From Notospermus geniculatus (lineage: Eukaryota > Nemertea > Pilidiophora > Heteronemertea > Lineidae), in the NCBI GenBank assembly GCA_002633025.1, contig NMRB01001411.1, positions 71,672 through 135,671 on the forward strand: DNA of 64,000 nucleotides. Reading direction: 5' to 3'. The translations under genes and the position numbers were made by a program. This document shows, piece by piece, positions 1-12,000 of this stretch. Positions within the stretch are counted from its first letter, which is position 1; each line of letters starts with the position of its first letter. Under the pieces are notes generated by a model. That model was not told the origin of the DNA. It saw nothing but the letters and a program-made list of their open reading frames with translations, and did not search any database.

Positions 1-42
1 CGTGATGTGAGACATTATTACCAAGACATTACTTTGTGTCAG

Positions 43-3000
43 TGTGAAAAGTTCTTTTTCCTTACAAACTATGGTGATTACTGAAGACATATCAAAAGGG
101 ATGGCTTCCAACAGTGGACCTTTCATTCAGGTAATGACTAGCAGCCCGGCTTATCAAATCAATAGAACTGGGTCTATTCCTATTCTCCTTCACTTCTTAC
201 TGCTTCTGTTATCAAAGTTTTCCTCACCATTAGGCTGCCACCTTTATTCTTTAGCTTCAGCCTAGAATTGAGGATTAGTTTGGAACAGGCCCAGTGGAGT
301 GTCTGTCAAGGTCTGTGCCAGTGCAACAACCTACTACTATTTCATTCATCATTCATGTTATCATTCTTTTATAATTCTTTTCGTTACAGAGTGTGAACGA
401 CGAGTTGTCAGGCTCTGACTTCAAAAATTTGGAATTTTTAGAAAAACAGGTGAGTTCGGTTGGTGACAACCTTTTGCTTACATATTCCTTGTGTGGAGGC
501 CTTCTGTTCTGTTTTGAGTAGTGCCTGTCTGAAGTAAAGCTGTTTTACCAGCAGTAGATATGTTATTTGATGTCCGTTTCTCTTTCCTTCAGTTGGCAGT
601 ATGCTACCATAGAATAAAGAAGGCAACTTCACCGACATCTTCACACACGAATATAAGCAACCATGTGACAAAAGAGAAGGGACCAAGGCATTCAGAGTCA
701 ATACTCAAACTATGTGGTAAGTAAGAACATGCCTACGCACAGCACAAGTGCTTACACATCATGCTGGACACTGCAAACGAACCTTGTTTTTCACCAACAC
801 AGCTCCCACAGTCTGAGGAAGTTTGTGATAAAAAGTACAAAAATATCTTTTTTGCTTTCAGCTGAACTATTTGACCAGGATGCTGCATCATTACAGCTCA
901 AAGTCATCAAATATGTAAGTATTGTAGACTTCGTAATATTCTGTGATCCTCCTCGTCCACTCCTCATCTACCTCCCCCTCTCTTCATCTTCCTCATCCAC
1001 TCCTCATCTTCCTCCTCGCTTTCTCATCGTCCTCCTGAGTCTTTATCTACCTACTCACCCCCTCAACTTCCTCCTCCACTCCTCATCTACAGCCAAACCC
1101 GGCTGTGCATATATTACTACCAGAAAATGGCGCATACTGGTCGCTAATGGCACGAGAATACAGTATGTAGACCTGATAACCCTGTAGGCCTAATGTTCTG
1201 TTCTGCCAAGAATTTAGTACACGAACCAACCAAAAAACCATGTGGATCAATATCCAGTTTACTGTCTGGTACATGTACACTCAGCTGATGGTTTGTTGCC
1301 GTTAGCCTCAGGTGTGGTCATTCAGTTTGAAAATTCTAGGGCTGATTTCACAAAGGGTGTTTAAGACTTAGACGCGTGTAACTTCATTATGCGCTTCCAT
1401 CATGCACTTGACGAAGTTACACGTGTCCAAGTCTTAAACACCCTTTGTGAAATCGGGCCCCTCGTGTTTAAAACGTTGGCAGTGTAAAAGTTTTGGTAGT
1501 TCTGCATCCCTTGGGTGTGCAGCTGATAGGATAAAGGCATTGTTCAGAGCTGCCAGTTCTATGTGAGGTTCCCTGCATAATTTTCTCTTTAGCTGACTTC
1601 ATCTTGTCTCATTTACAGCTCCAGGACGTGACCAATGCAGAATGTGGTTTTCTTCTACTCAAGTCACAGGAAGAAGAGCTGTTCTGCCAGGTGGGTGCCC
1701 AATCAGGTATTGACCCAGGCAATGAGTTCTGGCGACTTTATTGACCATTCTGTTGAAGAGAGCTATTGTTAAGACGAAATTTTCGGGGAAGATCTCAGTA
1801 AGACTTGAATTGGACAGAGTGGCGTCATTAGGGTTCTTGAGTGCAACTGCTTGTGCTGAAAAAAATATACATCTTTTTGTACCATTTCTCTATGCCCAAC
1901 CTGGATTCCAGAGTCATCCTACATGATACATCTTCATATTGGACATATGTATGTTAATCTCTGGTTGCAAGGTTGCTGTGGAATGTCGTGAATCAAACAT
2001 TCTAACGTCAAGTCTTCCAACTGTAGGAAAATGACTGATAACTGAGCAAGGCAACCTTATAATATAATGTAAATTTCCTTCCCTAGTTCGTGGCATAATT
2101 CATGTTTTGGGGCCAGGAATGAATATTAATGATATCTCCTCTGCTGACGTGATGTTGTCGCGGGATTTGAAATCAGGCAACAATTCATCAGGAGTAAAAT
2201 GCGCTGTGGCATGTTTACCCTCCCCTGTGGATTTAATTGAGAAACGCTGTGTGTACCGTTATTTCCTCAGCTAACTCGGTGTGAAATTTGCTAATGATAT
2301 TCTATTGTGTGAATTGACTGCAATTTCACGAGTTAAAGGTCATGGCCTGAGGGAATTCATTTTAATTTAACCAGAGTAGACACCATGCATAAGTCGATTC
2401 ATATCACTTTAGGGGTACGGATTGGTTTATACTTACATGCATGGCTATTTTGTGGCGACTAGTTTGATAAATTCCTTTTCTTCTCCAGGTGTTAGGTGAT
2501 AAAGTGCTAGAAGAGGAAGTGGGATTTCCAGTAAGTACAAAAAAGTCAGATTTTTCAAATCCAGCCTTTCTCCCTTCTTCTCTACAAATACCAGTCAGAC
2601 TGTCACAATACTTCCATCTGGTGTCTAGTTGAGGGATTGACCTTATCCTGTCTGAAAGAAACATACAGCTGGATTGTTCATTTCTTGCCATCTTTGGCTT
2701 CCTTCGTTATTGGCAGTTTGTGCCAAAAATTCTTGATCAATTATTTAGTTTTGTGATTATCCACTTTAAAAATTTTCAAACTGTTCAATCACAGGACATC
2801 TTTTGTCAGTTTACATACGGTAAATAATCAAAAGAATGGGGTTAAAATGCAAACGCCTGCATTTGATTGAGAGTGTAGGGATTGCCAAATCTGGAAAGCC
2901 ATTTGAGATTGTGGACTAATGAATGAAGTTCCACTGATAGTTTGATACTTGTTTAGGTGGTGTTATCTTTTGAGGTAAGCTGTGCATCGAATGCGAACAT

Positions 3001-6000
3001 AATCAGCGATTTTAAGTGTTTTCAATGGAAAACTAACAATTGCATCTCCCGTAAGAATGAGTCATCTTGCGAACCTGTGCACTAGTTAGATCAAATTATG
3101 ACGTGGATGCTGTAAACATACATGGCATGCTGTTTGTCTTTTGTTTTCTTTCGATTACATCTGTACTAAAATAAGTTTTTAATATGGAATTTCTGACAAA
3201 CTGATAAATTTTATTAAACAATGTTAAAGGGACTTCGCTTATGACATTTTGGATCTGTAGTATGGTGGATAAAATATATTAGTGATAGACACAGCACACC
3301 TCTAACCATTGTTTTCTGTTCTGACTTTTAGGCATTTCATTATATGGAGACAGATGTAATGAGACCAATTCTTTATTCCCCTTTTAACACACTATAGATG
3401 CACACTCCGGCTTTCCCAAGCATATTTGGTACAAACAATGGCTTCCAACAAAACATCTGCTTTCTGCTCACAGTACAGGCTTGTTCATACTTTTCCAGCA
3501 CTATTACGCCCCCGTGTTATCTTGTTGAAACTATTTACCAAACCCACGACACTGTGGTTTTCTTGGTAACAGTCCTCACTGCTTAAGGCGCAAGCTTCAG
3601 AAAGCAATCGTCATCTGTTTCAATTGTACCATATATCTCAGCGAGCAAATTTGGACACCCACGTCTCATTCTTTCAACTATGGCCTTTTTATTCTTCCGT
3701 CTTGCTTTGCTGTCCTCCATTCTTTTCTATTCCAACTGTTTTGTTTCTGAAGCAGTTCCTGCTGCAGCTCATGATAATCATCTCCACAGGAAAAAAACTA
3801 TGTTGGTGCAGGCTTTGTTCCTGTAATCTGGAATAACTACCTGTTACTAGAACAAACGCTGGAGCTTATTTTCTTGTCATTGTTTACTTGATCTCGTAAT
3901 GCTTTTAATGACATCATAATCATGTTGTGTAAAGGTTGCAAGTATATATAGAAGCAAGCTTAAGTTACCGGTACCTCCCTGGAAAGTTTATAATACCCCA
4001 GGCCCTAGGATACTTTAGCATTTGTATCATGTTTTTTCATATGACTAAGAAGACAATGCCTGCAACTTTTCTCCTTGTTTCGAGGCCTGAGTCAGATACC
4101 CATCCAACATCATCTGTCTGATATGCCCTTACCTGGGCTTTTCAGCTCCTAGTCTGGGCTTTTATGATGGCAACTAGACAGATTTAGGCTTCAGTGGGAC
4201 ATGTGGGAGAACTGAACTTAGCTATTACTCACTTATGGTCCTGTCACACTTTTGCGTATATCAAGTCCTCACGAGTTCCTTAATGTTTCAATATGGAGCC
4301 GTATGCTGCGCATGCCTGCGTACAAAAAACTTACACAAAACGATTGAGATGTATGTGAAGTGCATATTGTGCAAACGACTGTATGAAAAAAATGTTGCTG
4401 TGCAACTCCTAAGGAATTAGGATACACAGAAGTGTGACAGGGCCTTTAGATTAGATTATTCACAAACACCAAAATCACCATTGTATTACCGGTAGGTCAG
4501 AGAGGTCTGGCATTGCCGAGGTCCAGCTTCTCCTGTTGGTGATTGTCGGTGTTGCTGACCACACAGTAGGCTGTTGATGTCTTCGAATGGAATTCCTGAC
4601 ACTGCTTTTGAAGAGCTAGATCCCTGTGGCAAAGCCAGGTCTCTGTGACCTTAGAACTACAGTTTTTGGTGTATTATAACTTGTTTCATCCACTATTTGA
4701 CTCATTGCCCGAGCATTAAATTTTGAGTGTTAACCAGTTGTTTGGCATGATGTTAATGACGAAAATAATATTGACGAGGTTCCTACTAAATCAAAACAAG
4801 CTGTATGTTAATTACTCTTGCTAAAAAGTGGGGAGTGATGAGCCATTTTTAGCTCACTGGGGTGAGCTATTACGATGGTGCAGCGTCCGTCGTCCGTCGT
4901 CGTCGTCCTGCGTCGTTGTCTGTTAGCAGGGCACGTTTCGTAACCGCTGGAGCTATTGATCTGAAACGTGGTACATATNTTAACCCAAAGCACTCCAATG
5001 TGCTATGTGGCCCCCTGCAGATGACCTTTATGTCCATGTGAAGTTTCGGCCCGATCGGACATCCAATATGGTCGCCAGGTGGCATAACCCGAAAATCATC
5101 AAAGTCTTTTCTGGGAACGACTTGATTCAGATTGCTCATAACTGATATGTACCTCCCTCTGTCATTAGAATATTATGTCCAACCCAGTGAGCACATGGTC
5201 CATGGACCATTTCATGTCTCCCCTGATGCTCTGTAATTACCCAATGGTTATGTACTTGAAGGTTTTTCTTAATAAATGTACATGTACATGTAAGAACAAG
5301 TCATCTTACAAACTTGTAGAACAAGTTTTCTCATAAACTTGTGCATTAATGCCAATGAGTGTTGTAAAATCATTCACAAGACTGCCATGCGGGGCCTCAA
5401 GTCTCAGAGACTACAGTGTGAGCCATGCTATCCGTTAGTTAGATGCCAGAGTTAGATGCCAGTCTACTACATAAACCTCTCTTCATATTTGGGTGTTCGA
5501 AACCATTTGTAATACAATCTCATCTGTATTGTACTTTCAGAATCATCAAGAGCATCTTGATCTTCATGCGACGAGAGAGCCGTTAACATTAGGAGACTTA
5601 CACGAGGTTGGTTTACTGCAGTACTTACCTTATGTGATAGTAAAGGAGTGCAATACCATAACGGTCATAGTCAGTCTAGCATATCTTACAGTTGACCACA
5701 AGGTCACATGAAATGTACCTCCAGAAGACACCTGCTGATGTAGTTAATTTGTGAAAAGATAATTTGTAAGTGTCTGCTGTTAAGCCAAGAGTACTAAAAT
5801 AAAATACTGTACTACTTATTTAAATTTTTCAGGAGCAGCGAAAGTTCCTCGTGAAACTCCTTGGTTTTGACATCCATTCGTTTCTTTGTGTACCTGTGAT
5901 TAGTAAAGTCAGTGATGAGCTTGTCGCGCTTGCATGTGTGGTCAACAAGATTGGTGCTACCAGGTAAGACGTATTGATATTAGGGACTTCCGGCAAGGCT

Positions 6001-9000
6001 TTGTATCGTCGATCCGTATCACGTATAACGTATGACTTTGATAGAAAATGCATTAGCTCAATACGTCATACGTGATACGGATCGGCGATACGGAGCCTTG
6101 CCGGAAGTCCCTATTGTCGGTGACTCCACTTGCGGTGCACTATTTTTCACCCTTACCACTTGTTATCATTCTTTAATTATCGATATCTTGGGCCCAAAAT
6201 TTGAGTACATTATCTTCCAAAGTTCCTTGCCAAGAACTCCATCATATCTTAGTACTTCTGAGGAGCTTGAGATGGCCTCTTCTGTACTCACCAGGGCCAA
6301 TAATGCAATGACTTCGGCCCTGACAGAAAAATGTAACACAAATACAATAGTACTTCCAGTAGAAGGTGTAGCAAACTTTCCAATGTTGATTACTTGCTTA
6401 AAATTGATGTTTTTGTTGCAGATTCTCTGGGGCCGATTTAGATGCAGTCAAACAGTGTTTTCATTATACAGCGACCGTATTAACCACAGCACGGTAGCTT
6501 TCCAGAAGGAGCAGAGATTAAAAAATCAAACAGAAACATTACTAAAAGTTGCCAAAAACCTTTTCCGACAACTAGGTAAGTTTGAGATTTCAAATGCAGA
6601 TTCAGAAATCCAGTTAGGCCATACTTCATTGAAGATGGAATGAAGTAAAATAGAAGGCATATGCAAATCATCTCGTCTTGTTTTACTTTAGATGATTTGA
6701 CAGTGTTGTTACGAGGGATCATGCAGGAGGCACGAAATCTGACACAAGCTGAAAGGTAGGTGGAATATTTTGACCCTCAATCGACTTCCCTTTCCCACTT
6801 GCCCCCCAACACCAATGCTATATTCCAAGTTCTTAAAACAGCTTTTCAGATTACATCTTTCCATCAGTCAGTATGAGTTATTCTGTTTTATTGTAGGTGT
6901 TCCGTGTTTCTTCTGGAGAAAGAAACTGAAGAATTAGTTGCCAAAGTTTTTGATGGCATTGCTGCTGATACCGAGGTAGGTCAGTTTGATCAGGCCCTAC
7001 ACAGTTTCGTGTGTTATGATAATGTTATGTGGTTTTTCAATCAGGGGTTAATGAATGTAAAAATCACAAGTTTATAGATAAAATCATAAAGACATTTTAT
7101 GTTTTTATGTTTGATGTCGTTATGATAAAATGTACTCCAAGGTAAGTATGATAGTGGAATGAAATTTGAAAATAGGACTTTCTAGGTTGAGCACAGATAT
7201 CAAGATGCATCAAATCTCAGCCGGTGTTGCTGACTGATGTTTGTTACTGAACGTGTATAGCTAGTTTTCTGGTTGGGTAGCTGCAAATTTGTCACCATCA
7301 CGAGGTGATGATTTGCTGGTTTGATGTAGTTTGACACATGTGTGGCAACCGCTCACTGATGCTTTTCTGGTGCAACTGGTTAAGTAGGAATTATTAAAGG
7401 TAGACACCTGCATGATGCACAAGGTCTCTTAGTCTTAGATGACTGTTGCATTATTCAAGTTGTAACTGTGGTGATTTCAACGCTTGTCACTGATTCAGAG
7501 AGTTCGATTACAGATATGTCGATGGTGCCACCTAGTGCAAGCACTGATGCAGTGGAGGGGTTAACATTGATGAAACAAAAGCATGAAGTTTCTATGAAAC
7601 TGTATGGTCACCAAATTTCCTATTTCAGAATACTGTGAGATTTCCACAACAGGTAGTTATCTTTGTGGATATTTTAGAAGAACCCAGCCATAGTTTTGGA
7701 AGGATGTGTTGAAATGTCTTCTGTGTAAAGAAAAAGATGTTCCCGGAATAATGGTGATTCTCTCTTTCACTCATTGTTCAGGAGATATTTTTCGTAAAAA
7801 ATGCTTTTAATCTGAACATCAATGCTACTTTACTGTGGTATTTTGAATACAAATGATGTTCAACTTCCACCTGTACCACTGAAGACATTTCTCACTTCCT
7901 CGTGGCGAGGTCAACTTTATCCCAAGTACACAATGTCCAGTGCAAAATGTCAATATTGCTTTATGCCGCTTGATTCGCTTATGGTTGAAGGTGACTTTCC
8001 ACAGTAGACATCATGTTCTCTCCCTCATCGACATCCTCACCAAACTATCTGCTGCAGATGAGTTTGATGAACTATTGGGAAACTGCGACATGGAGAACAA
8101 TATCTTGATGATCACAATTGCTCAATTACTGCTTGATTGGGCAATTGGCCGATTTCCTGATTGACCGATTTCCTGATTTCTCGGTTGCAAGATTGCTCGC
8201 TTGTACAATTGTTCCATGATGCTACTGTTCCAAAGACACCTTCAGTTAGCATTAATTATTTGATTATATAGCGCTTCATTTTATTTCAGTCTGCACTACA
8301 AGTAGCTTTTTTGCCTGAGTGTTGTCCCTATTTTGTTGACGTCTCATAGGTCTTTTAAATACATAACTCAATTCTTAACTTGAAGGAATTGGTATTCTTC
8401 AAATTCATTCATCTCACTGTGGCCGATTTTGCGATATTTGGATGTCTGAAAATGATAGATGAAATGGTGGCTCGAACTAATGTAAATGTATTTTGGTTTT
8501 TCTGTATTCTAAGATTGGAGGATTTTAGGATAACTTACCGGTAAACTTAGCATAGCTGTCCCTCACCTGGGTAGACATGTTTACATGAGCGAATTTCTCA
8601 GTCATTTTTGCATGCGAATTTCATCATTAATTGAAAAAATAGCTTTTTTGTTTGTTTCACTGCCTTTTATGAAGGTGGGAGAGTGTTTTTGCAACTCTTT
8701 ATTCATACTCTTGGTTCACTCTTCATGGGTACGTGCATCCCCAAATCTCCAAAATGTCCAATTGATAGCAATAGTACCATTCTGTGAAACAAATTATTAT
8801 ATGCTCGGTTTTACTCAAGCACTAAAGAGAAAACAATGTTTGAAAACCTATGTCTTTGAATTCCTCACCAAATATTTTGAGTCTGGAACTGAAAACCAGC
8901 TCTTGGAATTCCTCATGGAATATTTTCATTCCTGGAGGAGTTTTTATCAAACACATGAGATGTTATGGTAGATTAGACTCTTTTATGATAATAGCATGCT

Positions 9001-12000
9001 ATTCTTCTTCTTACAGACAATAGATAGATAGAATGTATATTGTTGCTTCTGTTGTCAGGAATTCTATACAGCTATCAAAATCCTGGAGAGTAAATAACAA
9101 GGGTCGCTTTCACTTGATTGTGATGAAAGTAGTCTTTGATTGTTCATCGTCTCGTCTGTTCCTAATGGCAATATATTCTTTACTCAGATTAAACTTGAAT
9201 CAATCTCATCTATTTCTCTTTGCCTTTCAGCAAACAGAAATCCGTTTGCCAATCACTCAAGGAATTGCTGGATACGTAGCAACCACTGGTAATGTATCAT
9301 TTCATTCTTGTAGAAATAAAGACAACCAATGTAGCCCCTCATCAACCTCGTTCCCAGGGGTCGTTCGCTTTCTGACAATATGGCGGTCGCGTCACTAACC
9401 CCTGGCATCAGCTTTGGATTTAACGCACGTGATTGGTTGACGGGAAACCGTCAAATATATCCAAGAATATACCCAAAGAAATTTTCAAAATATTTTGGAT
9501 CAAACCAGAAGGTTATCTATATCCAGGTTTGATGATTTTTTGTAAAAAGAATTTTAAAAAGCACTGGTTAGTATTTCAAATTGATTATTTTGACTCGTGC
9601 TGCCACCTATACTTAGTCCAAGATTCCTGGATTAGCAACCGAAGCTGATTCCAGGGGTTAGTGAGCGAGTGGTCCGAGGTTGTCTGAGCGAACTATACCC
9701 CTGGGGACGAGGTTGGCCCCTCATGGCGTAAATACTAGTACACCCATTGGCATTGTCCGTTGCACATCAGTGGATGTGTTCACCGCATTATACATTGCAC
9801 ATCAGTGGAAGAGTACACCCACTGTCATTGTCCGTTACATATCAGTGGAAGAGTACACCCGCTGGCATTGTCTGTTGCACATCAGTGGAAAAGTACACCC
9901 ACTGGCATTGTCCGTTGTACATGTATATCAGTGGAAGAGTACACCCACTTGCAATACCCATTGCACACTACAGTGAAATATGGCACATTGGTCCTTGTAA
10001 GGCCATCGTTCATCGAAATGTGCTAGTGGTGTTGAAGTCAGCTTAAATTTGTACATTTCAAATGCTGCGCCAAGTGGTACATCAGATTTCAGAATTCACT
10101 TGACAGTCTGTCGCCATGTCCTCTTTGTAGGCGAGATCTTAAACATTCATGATGTGTACAGTCATCCTCTGTTCTACAAAGGAGTGGATGACGTGACCGG
10201 GTACCACACCAGGTAAACCAGAATCCTCGGCACCGGGTTAACTCATTTGCTGCTTATAAACAATGCCTTTCTGGGGAAAACTCTTACTTTGCGATTCCCA
10301 TATTTTCGTTCAGAACCATTTCACTGCTGTTGGCAATTTCATAAAAACTGATAAACCTACCAAGTCCTGAAGTCTTACAGAAACCCTTTTATGTTCCAGG
10401 AGGTATTCATTGAAAGGCAATCAGTGAGAACTTTCCAATGAGTACCGACAAATGTGTTGTTGTCAAGAAGTCATTGCTTGTAAGCAGCATTTGCATTCAA
10501 GTCCTATCATTGCAAGCTTGTCTTGATTTTGGTTGTCAAACATTATTAAGAAGAATGGTGAAGTTTTATTTGCCTTCAAATCAGTAGATTGCACTTTAAG
10601 GCCAATTCATACTTTGCGTTTTGCACTTTGCGCTTGTCCGTTTCCTATGTGAGTGCGTGTTGGTACCACACAAGCACAAAGCGCAAATCGAAGAAGTATG
10701 AATCTAGCTTTAGTCAGTTCTTTGGTGTAAGAAATGGAAAGATGTGAAGCATAATCTAAAGCAAGACAAGGTTGTAGTGATGAGGTCCCTGTTCTATTGT
10801 CATCCTAAGGGTTCTATGCATCCTCTACTCATTTCTTGGGTGTCTGAACCTTTGGGGTCCTATGTTTATTGTCCAGCAACAATGCCTAGAAGCAGTAGAA
10901 AAGTGGCAAAAAATCATTGTGGGTGTGTTAACCATTGGCCAGACTGATCGATTTTGTATCGATTCTGAGAAGTTGTACTTTAAGAATTTGTCAATAAATG
11001 ATGCATGGATGACTAGGCATTGTAGCAGACACCCCATCACATACCTCTCACCTTCACCATATTCACCCATTATGTTCCTCTCATCTAATCCAGGCGAGAT
11101 TTTGAATATCAAGGATGCATATTCACATCCGCTATTCTATCGAGGCATGGACGAGGCCACAGGCTTTCGTACGAGGTAAACGAAGGTGCTGCCGTCAGCA
11201 TGTAATGTTGTGCCTATGTAGACAATCCTTCCTTAGATCTCTCAGCTCCTTTTACCCCTATGTAATAAATCACTTGATTTTGTGCGCAAGTTTTTGCTTT
11301 CTCTAAGTTGTGAATAGTAACTTGTCTGAGGAGAAGGATATCAAAATGTTTGTCTGATAACTTGTGTAACTTGTTGTAAGTCCACACATTCGGAAGCCAT
11401 TTTGTTTCTGAAGTTTCTCTGCCATTTTTTTCATTTTTTTTTTCACAGTCTATATTTATCACTTGCATGTATTTATATTCGCGACAGGAAATTTTCGCGA
11501 CTCATACACTATCGCGAAATTCGCGAAAATTTCCTGCACGTGAAATTTTCCTGCTTTACAGTATACTGTAAAGCAGGAAAATTTCGCGTGCAGGAAATTT
11601 TTCGCGAGAGTATATGAGTCGCGAAAATTTCCTGTCGCGAATATGAGTACACGCAAGTGACAAATACGGTCCGTGAAAAAAAAAATGAAAAAAATGGCAG
11701 AGACTCGCGAAAATTTCCAGCCGCGAAATTATCTTGCTTTACAGTAATACTCAGAAATTGCCACTAGTGTCATAAAAAAAATGCTAAAGATTTCATAAAA
11801 GAAATTGGTTTCCATTGCTTACTCCCAGTTAGGTTACCGGTACGTATAAAGATGGTTTAAAGTGCTCATGATGTTTGCGTTAAGGTCAGGATTCTAAGGG
11901 AGTGAAGTATGATCGCCATCACTCAAGAAAACGCTGATGTTCATTCTGTGTTGTAAATCTGCCCCGGGTATCAACTGTCGTTAAGTAACGTCACATTATG

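Larger units (their letters stand above)
390..6575 (+). other. PDE2A: PDE2A N-terminal linker and GAF-A exons
   Basis: Nine exons encode the segment before and through GAF-A. Landmarks are [17 protein letters not shown] (862-914), [14 protein letters not shown] (2489-2530), [19 protein letters not shown] (5833-5963) and [23 protein letters not shown] (6422-6575). Each aligns without length change to vertebrate PDE2A. In this family GAF-A mainly serves dimerisation while GAF-B binds cGMP. The 66-nt exon at 5541 is the least conserved but has exactly the expected length, so no micro-exon is missing in the 3-kb intron before it. The last exon of the block changes reading frame around 6485-6492. 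Confidence 0.9.

Noticed and set aside
714-1187. 157-codon open frame
   Set aside because: It spans a real exon (862-914) and the polypyrimidine tract; openness follows from low-complexity CT repeats.
3331-3400. Possible exon after TTTTAG at 3331
   Set aside because: No homology, no suitable donor and not needed for the protein.
2531-5540. Suspected missing micro-exon in GAF-A
   Set aside because: Joining 2489-2530 directly to 5541-5606 gives exactly the vertebrate spacing and matching phases, so no exon is missing.
6480-6500. Reading the first frameshift as a tiny intron
   Set aside because: No GT...AG pair spans it at a plausible intron length.
8585-8971. 128-codon open frame in a PDE2A intron
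   Set aside because: No recognisable domain, no splice support, AT-rich composition like the surrounding intron.
9680-10046. Three overlapping open frames in the 40-bp minisatellite
   Set aside because: Same repeat unit read in three frames; no protein-like conservation.
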